From assembly GCA_037178675.1 (NCBI GenBank), contig JAYMGJ010000355.1:1-59009 (forward strand): 59,009 nt of DNA. The letters are read 5' to 3'. Every line of letters begins with the position of its first letter. Position 1 is the stretch's first letter. The position numbers were made by a program, and so were the translations under genes. The notes beneath the pieces are model-generated. The model was not told the origin of the DNA. It worked only from the letters and a program-made list of their open reading frames with translations, and did not search any database. Source of the stretch: Scleroderma bovista (Eukaryota > Basidiomycota > Agaricomycetes > Boletales > Sclerodermataceae). Shown piece after piece: positions 21,996 through 32,789 of this stretch.

Positions 21996-24900
21996 CTAAA
22001 CGATGGTCAGTGTATTAACTTCACCTTTCAACACACCAGCAGAATCCGTAGGACGAGCGATAATATGACAAAACGATGCAACCCTCCGATATTCCTTGTG
22101 AGGTAGTTCCATTAATAGCAGTGCGCTGAACGACTGTTCCAGCCGCATGAGCCGTTGGTGAGTCGAGACATCATCATTATTGACAGCAGGATGAAGCAAG
22201 TTGGGGTGCCATGGTCGTATCAGGACATATGGGACTCCTTTCGCCGCATCTTCGAGCCTCTCCGACAGCGCAATATTAATGGAAGCCAGGCCCACTGCCT
22301 GAATTTGGTGGACGTAAGTCGCAGTACTGGTATCCACTCGGGTCAGAGTCATAGCTTTGATGCGGTGGACAATACACGGAAGAATTAGTCTGAAGTTAAG
22401 GAATTTGGCCAGTGGCAGGTTGGAAAGAGCATGATGCATTTTGCGTGCAGATCTGAGAAAGAAAAGTTTGCGAATTCTACGCGTGGAAGATGGTGTTATG
22501 AGGTCAGGCAGAGACGGAGGAAGAATTTGGTATGGAGTGATGGTGGCAGGGAAGCAGCTATGAAACACCGATGATTGCCCGACCCCGACCCAATCTAGGA
22601 TTGATGTGTCTCCAGACTTTGAGATCACCTCCGCGAGCAGGCGCCCGAGAGCATTCTCCGCAGATTCACCATATAGGACAGGAATGTGGAGACTGAAGAC
22701 TCCCAGAAGCGAATAGGCTATGTCTTCTGGCCGAGTGGTACAACGTGTGGATGCCCACTGAAGCCTCGATCGTGCATCATCCACGCCCGGATGGAAATCA
22801 GTGAGATATCGTGAGGTGATGCCCGTCGCCTGTTCCAATTCGCCAAGTATAACGCTATCCTCCTTGTGATTCGAGGAACTTCCCCGGTAAAGCAACCAAT
22901 CTCGAGTGAAGAACAGCATGGTACGGGGCGCCAACAGCTCCTGAAGGGTCCAGCCACGCTTAAACCACACACTACTGGTCAACCCGCCGCCCGTATCTGA
23001 GACATCAGCAAGGTGGACCATAGTGAGAGCCGAGAGCCGGTACCATGAAAACATGGAGCCTATCGCCTCCTGGAGTTCTGCGCTGCTTTCTTTGTCAATG
23101 CAGCACGTATCACTCCAAGCCCACAAGTATCCATGTTGGCCACATGCAAGACAGAAGGACTGCAACTTCGAGATACCATCGGTGGGATCCAAGTCATAGG
23201 ATATTCGCCCATCAATGTCACGTAAAGTGGTTCGAATTTTCCCCACCGATGGGACAGTGTGACATACCGGAAATAGGTAGACACTACTTCGTGGATACGA
23301 GCGGCTTGGACGAGGTCATCCATCTCTGAGGTCGATGAAAGTAGCTGGCTGTATTCTCCGCTCTTCTCAAACTGTGTGATCTGTGAGTCTCTGTCACATA
23401 GCTTTCCAGTACGGGTGTCCAGCAATCGAGGGGGACATCCCTTCAGGACGTCCGAAACAATGTCTCTGATCAAGCATTTGAACCGTGAACCAGAAGTCAT
23501 ACCAGTGGAATGTGCTGGCAGAGTACTGGCACCTCGCCCTTTGATTTTCAGCTGACGATAATTAAAGAGACTGTTGAGAGACTCTGCATGGTCAGGATGA
23601 CCCTGGGGACGCAGCGCCAATGCTGCTTGTTCGAACTTGATGGCATCGTCCAGATCGGTCGATATGGCTAGCTTGGTGAACCTCTCCGATAGATACCGGG
23701 CAAGGTCGTGCAAATGTCGCGCACTCCCAGATGGACAGACCTTTAACACTTCCTGATACAGGATAACGGCTTCATCTACATCAGCAACGGCGCCCTGTTG
23801 TTGGTACCTGCACCGAAGGAAAGCAGCGAGGGTCGTAAGAGACATTACATGATCGGGGTGACCAGTGGGGAAGAGCTTCAATGCAGCGCGTGCAATGGCC
23901 ACAATCTCATCCATAACTGGGGCAAGACCTCCATCATCGACCAGGTCTTTAACATAACCCAGAAGTTTGTGGAGGGATATGGCATGATCAGGATGTGCCT
24001 CTTGAACGTCTGAAGTATTTTCAAGTTTGCAGAACCTACTGTGAAGGTCGGTAACAAGGTCATGAAGGTATGTAGCACGGCGAGGATTGCCGGGTTCGCA
24101 AGGTGCCAATGCAGAGCGCCCAAGTGAGATAGATTCATCCAAATCGGCTGCCATGTCATGGCTCTGAATTCGCTTTCGGACCAGAAGACGCAGTTTGTCA
24201 ATAGACTTCGTGTGCTCATGATGGCCCTGTGGATGGAGGTCCAATATAGCTCGGCGGAGGGAGATAAGCTCGTCCAAGTCTGCTGCAGCCTCCAGCTTCT
24301 CAAATCGGGAGCTAAGGCAGTTCGAAAGCTGGTCGAGCGATATTAGACGAGCAGAATGACCCGACGGACGGAGGTCCAACGCTAATCGATGCAGCGAAAC
24401 TGCCTCATTGAGATCATCATTTGCACCGAACTTCAGGAACCTCTTCCTCAAGTAAATTGCAAGGGTGTAGAGCATCAAGGCTCGATCGGAGTGGCCTGGG
24501 GAACAGAGCTCTAATGCAGCTCGACCGAGTGTGATGGCCCCCTCCAGGTCTGCTATGGTACCCAGTTTGTCGTACCGGTTGCTGAAGCAAAGTGCGAGAC
24601 TATGAAGTGAGTCCGACCGATTGAAAAGACCCGTCGGACGGGGGCCAGATGCTGATCGATGCAACGAAATTGCCTCATCGAGACCACCATTCGTACCCAA
24701 TTCCAGGAACTTCCGCCTCATGTCATTTGCAAGGTTGTTCAGAGTCCTGGCACGACCAGAGTGGCCGGGGGAGCGGAGCTCCAATGCAGCTCGACCGAGT
24801 GTGATGGCCTCCTCCAAGTCTGCTATGGTACCCTTTTTGTCATACCGGTCGCTGAAGCAAAGTGCGAGACTATGGAGTGAGTCCGACCGATTGGAATGGT

Positions 24901-25696
24901 CCGCCGGACAGAGGTCCAGCGCCGATTGATGGAGTGAAATTGCCTCATCGAGACCACTATTTGCACCAAATTTCAGGAACCTCTTCCTCAGGTAAATTGC
25001 GAGGGTGTAGAGCATCAAAGCTCGATCAGAGTGGTCCGGGGAACAGAGCTCTAATGCAGCTCGACCGAGTATGATGGCCTCCTCCAAGTCTGCTATGGCA
25101 CCCTGTTTGTCGTACCGGTCGCTGAAGCAAAGTGCGAGACTATGGAGAAAGTGCAACTGATCGGAATGACCCATTCGATAGAGGTCCAACACTGATTGAT
25201 GGAGCAAAATTGCCTCATCGAGATCACCATTTGCACCGAATTTCAGGAACCTCTTCCTCAGGGTACATGCAAGGTCGTAAAGCATCAAGGCTCGATCAGA
25301 GTGGTCTGGGGAACAGAGTTCCAATGCAGCTCGACCGAGTGTGATGGCCTCTTCCAAGTCTGCTATGGTACCCTGTTTGTCGTACCGGTCGCTGAAGCAA
25401 AGTGCGAGACTATGGAGTGAGGCGGACCGATCGGAATGACCCGCGGGACGGAGGTCCAACGCTGATTGATGGAGCGAAATTGCCTCATCGACATCACCAC
25501 TTGCACCGAATTTCAGGAACCTGTTCCTCAGGTAAATTGCGAGGGTGTAGAACATCAAGGCTCGATCAGAGTGGCCTGGGGAACAGAGCTCTAATGCAGC
25601 TCGACCAAGTGTGATGGTCTCCTCCAAGTCTGCTATGGTACCTTGTTTGTCCAATAGTGAGCCTTGCCTCGAAGAAGTGTAGATCACATGCTCCAT
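21996..25696 (-). CDS. TPR-HET protein (heterokaryon incompatibility type), one frameshift
   Basis: The N-terminal 800 residues are TPR-like repeats arranged as 90-residue double modules (ADLEEAITLGRAALEL, then DLDEAISLHQSALDL); the first five are nearly identical, later ones divergent. A HET domain follows: YVTLSHRWG, DTCCIDKESSAELQEAIGSMFSWY and VWFKRGWTLQELLAPR. HET domains trigger cell death on recognition of non-self in fungal fusion, usually alongside sensor repeats. The frame changes at 23224-23226: the coding strand reads CCACTTTACGTG where the conserved EPLLRDI needs one more T. As written, the protein would end just after LSHRWG with out-of-frame residues. The first in-frame ATG is 25696; an upstream exon is possible. 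It is either a recent pseudogene or a homopolymer error in the assembly. Confidence 0.85.
24302..25651. repeat. Five 270-bp tandem repeats coding TPR modules
   Basis: The same 13-base word (atgcagctcgacc) recurs at 24514, 24784, 25054, 25324 and 25594, exactly 270 bp apart. Each unit codes one 90-residue pair of TPR-like helices. Identity between units is high at the DNA level, which points to recent duplication or gene conversion. Confidence 0.93.
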
Positions 25697-27287
25697 AGAC
25701 GCGTACACACCGCCAAACAACGAGGTCGTTTCTCTCCTGACTCCTGAGCTGCCCCCCGGATGCGAGTCACCCCATGGCGCTGGAACTATATTATGTAGTC
25801 AGGCTTCTCCCTGTAGCGGATGGACCACAATACCTTACTTGGGTGGCGTGCCATGATAGCATGACCTGATCAGAGCCATTGACAGTGTGGACCGACTTTC
25901 TAAAGATTGAAGGCTTTATGTAACAGTAGATATCAAATCACGGAGTGGTGGATGCGAGGAAAAGGAGCGTCAGAGCTCGAGTGTGCGACGAGCGGCTTTG
26001 CTTGAGGTGGAGTACCAAACAGGATTTGTACTCGTGACGCACTGGGAAAATCATTTACACGCTGTTCCATAAAAGCACGACTGTATCTGCTTCCCTCCCG
26101 TCCGCTCCAACCAACTCCCGAAGGACCTCTGATTGGCATGACAACCAAGACAATTGCGGCATCGGAGTTATGTACTGGAAACGGCAGATTCACGTCTATG
26201 CGTTTCGAGTTTCAGAACCGGGAGATGATACTTGTGTACCAGTAGGTCACGCGATACCGATAACCTAGGATAGCGTGTGTATACAAGACAATGCAATGCT
26301 TATGGGTGTGTGGACTACTTTAGGACTTGGGCGAAAAACCGAAGGTTTTTCCGGTGCGAAACTGGACCCGAACCTGTCGGGGAGAGCGAGCTGTGAGGGC
26401 GGGTTGGGCACCGAAACAGCTAAGCTCGAACGGACAGGAGTCGAGTGACGCAGCGTCGGACGAATCCAGGCTGAACAATGCGATTCGTGTGTAGCCTGTA
26501 AGAGGGTGAGGAGGGTGGGTGTGAAAAACACAAGGAAAGTGGTTGCGAGAGTACTACTAGCGGTACTACAGACTGCTTGCTGGTGAAGGGAGCGGAAGGC
26601 AAGGAGAGATAACTCCGCTTCCGCTTCTCACGCATAGACTCAATCCTACGTCGCTCTCGTACCTCGTCTTACGTAGGCCGCCAGCAAGTTACTCTTCAGC
26701 AAGTGATGGCATACGATGGCCTTTTCTATCCACCGGCGCTTCAACAATACCACTACGCACCACAGACGCACATTGCGCTTTTGCAAGGTCGCCGCCTATA
26801 CCTATACTGGGTAGTTACTTTGTACTTTCCAATTGGAAGGTGGCCATTACGACCTAGTGCTTTCGAAAGCGCACGGTGAACAAAGAATGCTCTCAATTCG
26901 ATGAAGCACTCGTGATGACTTTCCTGATAAACGCGATTATAATACTGGGACCTCCCGGGACCAACAATCGCCGATAACATGGCAGAAGCATGTTGTTTCA
27001 AAAATTCACCCTTGTCTATGTCACTTCCCCAACCCTCTACAGTACGGTCATTTGGCATGTTTATCGGAAACGAATGGTATGTACCCGTCGTAGTACGGGG
27101 CGACGGTTCTTCCATTGGCCACGGTCTCCGAATGCTCAGTGTAGGTTTCTTCTCCCGAGGGCTCCCGAGAACATCAGAGACGCATGACGGGAATAGCTAT
27201 CTGATCGCCTCGCCCACAGCATTCTTCGGTGTCACTATAAAGCGCACCCCTGTCTCACCATAGTTCCCTCTCATCTGGTCTGCAGCC
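25697..27287. other. Intergenic region of about 1.6 kb
   Basis: No firm gene is seen. A minus-strand frame of 120 codons (26753-27115) has no motif I recognise and may be chance. A perfect short hairpin (GAAAAACC / GGTTTTTC) lies at about 26333-26351. Confidence 0.5.
27236..27241 (+). promoter_or_regulatory. TATA box of GT90 copy 1
   Basis: TATAAA lies 47-52 bp before the ATG at 27288. The following 45 bp resemble the leader of copy 2 closely, but the TATA surroundings differ between the copies. Confidence 0.55.
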
Positions 27288-29489
27288 ATGGTTGCAACCA
27301 AACGCGCTTGCAGGTTCTTCTCCATCCGATCGACATGCACACTCTTCATCGTCTGCGTCATCTTCTCCACTCTTCGCTCGCTCTCTATCTACCCCATCCT
27401 ACCAAGTACGCATGTCCAGGTATTCTCCGTTGTAGATATCTCCTCTCCCCTCAGCCAGACGCTACAACGTAATTCTACTCAGCGTCGCTCCCATCTACTG
27501 GAGGAGCACACGTACGCAACCAATGGTTTGCTATTCGTAAACCCAAACGGCCCCCATCCCATCTTCGAGTTGATTCGCAAGGCAAAGCAGGAATGGAACA
27601 CGAAAATCAAGCGCGCCAGCAAGACGCTGGACGACGCCATCATGGAATATAAGCGGCGTTACAAGCGCGCTCCCCCACTTGGCTTTGATAAATGGTAAGT
27701 TCCAGCGCTTTCAATGACATTACACTAGATTCATGACTGTGATATCGGGAAAGGTGGAACTACACAGTGAAGCATAACGTCCAGCTCCCCGATGAATATG
27801 ATGAAATATATCAGGATCTCGAACCCTTCTGGGGTATCGATCCGGAAGATCTAGCACACGTCCAGGATAAGCTCGAGAAAGGGTTTGACATCATCACAGT
27901 TGCAAAGACTCCATCGAGTCCAGGATTTGAGATAGTGGATACGACCATCCGTGGAGATCCTGCGAGCCATTTTCAGAGGATCAACGATATCTTGGATCTC
28001 ATTAGTGATATCGAACATGAACTTCCTCCGATGCGCATTTCATTCTCGCATCATGATAATCCCAACATGCTCTCGGACTGGAGAATAAGAAACATGGCAC
28101 TGGAAGCCGCCAGGAATGGGAAAAGTGCGAGCTATTACTTCGCCTTTGTCGAAGAAACCCTAACGAGTTAAACGCAGCCGTCAAGCAAGAGAACTTTCCT
28201 CCAATCCATAAAGTAGGTTGGATCGAAGCTTGCCCCCCGACCTCCCCTGCGCGTCAGAACATACCCCTGCTCCCCCCGACATCTCTGCACACTGAACTCT
28301 CGTTCGCACAATTACTCAACACGTCTTCGCCGAAATCTTTCATTGCCACGCATCGTGCTACGATGGATCCGTGCATGCACCCTGAGCTTCTGGTGACCCA
28401 TGGTCAATTCCTCTCATATAACAAAGGCCCTTATCCGCAACGTTCGCTGATGCCTCGATTCTCGCTATGCAAGACGTCGCTCCACCACGACATTCGCCCA
28501 CCGGTCCCTTATGGCTGGGTATCTCATATAGATTTAGAGTCGAAGGGGGACCTTCCGTGGGCGCAGAAAGTCGACGAGAGGTTGAATTGGAGGGGAAGTA
28601 CAACAGGTTTGTTTGCCTCACCTGAGAAGGCATGGAGGCACGCCCATCGATCTCGACTTGTTTCACTTGCAAATGCCATCGAGGGTAACTTGACAATCCT
28701 TTCTGTGCCGAAGGACGAGTGGGAGATGGTTGGCGAACCGGAGGATACTAGGGCGGCAAGAGTGAATCCTGCTTGGATGGACGTCGCATTTGTTGGGAAG
28801 CCGATTACTTGCGATGATGCACGGGGAACGTGTAAGGAAATGGGGGAGACATGGGAGTTCAGGCGGACGCAGAAACGGAAGGAAGAGGGCAGGTACAAGT
28901 TCATATTTGATGTGAGTACTCCCACGAGCGTGAGGGTCATATTAGGGTAACCCAAGAGATAGGTCGATGGTAACGGGTGGTCAGGGCGGTTTCAACGTCT
29001 GATTACCAGTAACTCTCTTATTTTCAAAGCCACGATCTACCCTGAATGGTCAGTCATTCTTCATTCCACCTTAGGGACTCTCGACCTGACCTCCTCGATC
29101 ATATAGGTACAGCTCTCGCATAGCTCCCTGGGTACACTATGTGCCCATCCAAATATCTTATGCAGACCTATACGACGCGCTTGCCTTCTTTCGCACACAT
29201 GACGACTTGGCAGAGCGCATTGCGACACAGGGAAAGCAGTGGAGTCAGAATTTCTGGAGGAAAGAAGATATGGCGGCTTACCTATATCGGTGAGTTTGAA
29301 TGTTCTATAGACGCTCGTATGCGGCGTTGTGCCGATCTTGTGGTTTTGGGGTAGAGTACTGATCTTAGTAATTGACCATCCAGGTTACTGTTAGAGTACG
29401 CAAGAGTGACAAGTGTTGATCGTGATGCTATGTCTTACAAGGGATCAGGAGTATATGAGGACAGTTATGACGATGAGGATCTATTATGA
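27288..29489 (+). CDS. GT90 (CAP10-like) glycosyltransferase, copy 1
   Basis: Seven exons (27288-27419, 27483-27694, 27754-28124, 28178-28911, 28963-29048, 29107-29289, 29384-29489) encode 607 residues of a type II Golgi membrane protein: a short cytoplasmic end, one membrane segment (about 17-40), then the CAP10 domain. Motifs include GFDKWWNY, RISFSHHDNPNMLSDWR, GRYKFIFDVDGNGWSGRF, TIYPEWYSSRIAPWVHY and DLYDALAFFRTHDDLAERIA. GT90 enzymes include Cryptococcus capsule proteins and xylosyltransferases; the sugar moved here is unknown. The first intron (63 nt) has no stop and is a multiple of three, so retention would only add 21 residues. The intron at 28125-28177 is supported by an 11-nt length difference from copy 2 at the same place. 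Confidence 0.87.
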
Positions 29490-29814
29490 TTTATTGTTTG
29501 CTCTTCCCGAAATCTTCTGCCTTGGGCCAAACTTTGTGTTAGTAGACTCTAGGAGCCGTCTGAGTTGTGTATGGACAGGGGATTTGACTCGTTTCAATAT
29601 GTATGTGACCGAGGTCTAAGATCCACCTCTAGATTGAACGAACCCCGCTCTCAGATCACTATAAGCGGCACCAAATATCGGGGTGATGCACATACATAAT
29701 GTCACACATACACATACTCTGGTCCATTGGGACAGTCGCCACAGTACTAGAAAGCCGAAATAATAACATTGACTGCTAAATGTCACCATGCACGGTCACT
29801 GTAACCTATCCTCT
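29490..29814. other. Convergent 3' flanks of GT90 copy 1 and the RTA1-like gene
   Basis: About 325 bp with no open frame of note; presumed untranslated ends and terminators. Confidence 0.6.
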
Positions 29815-31138
29815 TCATTCAATGTCGGGAACAGCTCGCTTCAGGAATACGCCTGGGTGGATCGCGTTCATCGTAAACATTGCAAGGGTAATCATGGCAC
29901 CATCAAAGACGTCTGTTGCACAGAAACAGTCTAGCAAAACCCGGTAACTGAAAAACACTGAGCACGCACTGAAGTAGACTTGGGTGGAGATAATATGACC
30001 TCTCCAGCCATTCGCCAATTCGATGGTGCGGTATACTGACCTGTTTAATTTATTAGTGTGTGCGGTGCACGAACGTAGAAATTAAACTAACCGGAAGAAG
30101 AGAAAAACTGCCTCGCAGAAGAGACTGAAGGCCAAGATCTTCATCGTATTCCACTCACGGAGCTTAGCATCTCGCTGCTTCTTACTCACGGGTGTCACAT
30201 GCTTTCGTACAGGAGAGTCCCTGAGGAAGCGCACGCAAAATTCTGCAGCGCAAATAACGTAGAGTGTCATAGAAACTAGTTGCGCAAGTCATCATCCTGC
30301 TTCAGCAGAGACTGTTGAAGTGTCAATTACACATTTGAACTGCAACACCGCCCAGCATAATGTAACCTCCCTGTAAAAGCATGAAAAACATAAGAAGCAA
30401 CAATTCATGAAAGAGAATCCCACCCACATCGTCTGGATTTCTGTACGTGTTGACTTCTTCCGCAGCACGGCCACCACCGATTGCTTGTATCACCAAACAT
30501 ACTGAATCCTAGGCTCCCGCAGGACCGAGTAAGAAAAGCGTTGAGCTATCGTCGATATACTTACGAAGAAGAGGAAGACAATAGCGTCTGAATATATCGG
30601 TCAGATATAAAAAAACAGTAGTGTAGGTAGCAAGCATACAAAGCTTCGGTGACAAGCGGCTGTATTGAGGACCTAGTCGGCCAATGATTATCCCCAAAGT
30701 AAGAAAGTTTGCCGCTATGAAGGGAGTGGGTGCTAGAATTGTTCCGACCAACCTCCGAAGTGTCAAAAAATTCTCGAAAAATAAAAATAAAAAGAATCTC
30801 ACTGCATTTCGAAGGGGATGAGTAATTCCGGACTAAAGCTTGACCATAGTCGGGCACTCCATCCAAAAACCTCCAGGATACCCGCGAAGACAGCAGTAGG
30901 TAGCAGCCACCACATGCGGAACTTGATGGCTTGCCAAAGGTGGAGCACTGAACAACGCAGTAAGAAGGCGGCAACATTGCGAATTCCTTTGCTTACCTGT
31001 AGAGACACCGAAAAGCGAAACATACTGGGCAAAACAGACGGGTACTAGGTCATGATCCACGAGGGCCAAAACCGAGGGGAAACGAACCAGGACACATATC
31101 CACCTTGTAGGAACATAATTATATGGCCCGAAGTTCAT
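29815..31138 (-). CDS. RTA1-like seven-transmembrane protein (lipid-translocating exporter family)
   Basis: Ten short exons join in consistent phases: 31138-31088, 31024-30997, 30947-30803, 30752-30640, 30587-30565, 30508-30428, 30370-30331, 30275-30092, 30040-29970, 29912-29815; 277 residues. Family motifs are FGVSTVLHLWQAIKFRMWWLLPT, EVFGWSARLWSS, APTPFIAANF, GRLGPQYSRLSPK, LVIQAIGGGRA, GGYIMLGGVAVQ, SVYRTIELANGW and FDGAMITLAMFTMNAIHPG. These match the fungal RTA1/RTM1/RSB1 family, plasma-membrane proteins tied to resistance to toxic lipids and sphingoid-base export. Exon 5 is only 23 nt. The gene sits between the two GT90 copies on the opposite strand, so it was either there before the duplication or was carried in with it. 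No lesion is seen. Confidence 0.88.
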
Positions 31139-32789
31139 AAAATATCCAGGCAGGGGGGGCGAAGTTGTATTACTGGCTGTAACATGCCGTTAACAGCCAG
31201 ACTGCACATGTATCAGGGGTACATACAGCCTGGGTCGAACATGGTTAGAGAACTTCAGCTGTATGGGTAATAATGCACAAGAGACAAGAGAGCTTTTATT
31301 TTGGAACAGTGCCCCGCGATCCACATCTACATATGGGAGGTGGACGCCTGAAACGTTAAGCATGATAATTGGATAGCCCAGAATACCATTGAGCCATTGG
31401 CCGTGGTTTGCGCGGAAATCAAGGGTCGCATGGAGGTACGTGGCATCACCGAAAGAGCATCGCAGCAAGGCAAATTCTAATATGTATCAGCCAATGTTTA
31501 CGAGAACCCTGACACGGTGACTTGGTGCAGCAAGTTGCGGCAATGGCCACTTGGACGAGGTCCAACGACTGTTCTATTTCAAATACTTACTATCGGATTA
31601 TAATTTGAAACGGTATGCTGCCACGCAACATCCAAGAATCAAGCCAGCGCACAAGGGTGGGTACACCTACCATGCGTCAATGTGTAGTCCGTTTGTCGCT
31701 CTCAGTGCGACTGCTCCAGGCCTCGACTATTACGCTGGCCTTGGCGCATGGATTGAAATTGAAGACCGCGCCAGGCAAACCGAAAGCGCCGGTTGAACTG
31801 GGCCACACCGGCTATAAGCCCATAGATAAGGTCACTGGACGTGAAAAATGTGAGCGACTCGATCCATGAATATCGTATTTTCGACGACCGCCTGGGCTCT
31901 GATGTCACATGTTTTGCTTTCAGCGGCTGTAGTGGCGATTGGCTTGTTTCTGTAAACAAGGGCCCTGCCTCCACGGCACTATTTTCTAGCTTGATAGTAG
32001 GCAGTTAATTTATTAAGCGGCTCAGCCTCGCGGATCTTTGATCATCCAAGGTGCCATTCATCAATGTTGTGAGGTACAGATCCTACAACCAGTAGTAGTT
32101 AGGAGGAAGAACGACATACTCGATGCACAGGAAGTGCCACTGAGGGGAAGCTCGTTTAATGCGCGAGCGGCAGCATGAGAACGCGTCAAACGCGTTAGAT
32201 GTCTACATAGACGGTTCGTAGGAGTATCGCAGCGTCAAGGTATTCGGGGTCCCAGGTAGTGAAGTTGCTATGCGAACCCCCGAATAAGGTGGAGGGGACG
32301 ACACGTGTTGATTCGTCGAACAACGGATATGTGCACGATGGTGCTGTCAGGATGCATTGACGATACATGTCAGCGATCAGACGAGACGGCGGCGTCACAG
32401 GCTATGGAATTTGGAGGTGCAGACCACTCGAATGAGTCCGAAGAGTGGCCACTTTGATGGCCTCGATGGTACCACGAATTGTCACAGGGCGTGGCGTTGG
32501 AGGAACGAGAACGCGAGATAGCGTTGTGGTCGGAGTAGGCGCATACGACAAGGAACTGCGAGAGCTACGAGATGGTGTGCAAAGGAGGAGTCACTTCGGG
32601 AGTCCAAACACGTCGAGGACATGAACGACGTGCAGTGGCCCATATGGCAGCGAATGCAAATCCAGTGAGCTGTGTGGAGAAAATGTCACCCCCAAAACAT
32701 TATATAAACAAATTTATGATTGAGGGTGTTTCTGAGCTTTGAAGCGTCCCCCTGTCTCGCCATGATTCCCTCCCATCTGGTCTGCAGGC
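31139..32789. other. Intergenic region of about 1.65 kb
   Basis: No supported gene. Several 60-90-codon frames on both strands (for example 32195-32398 minus) lack motifs. AT-rich sequence with TATATAAAC at about 32701-32709 lies 80-90 bp before GT90 copy 2 and may be its core promoter. Confidence 0.5.
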
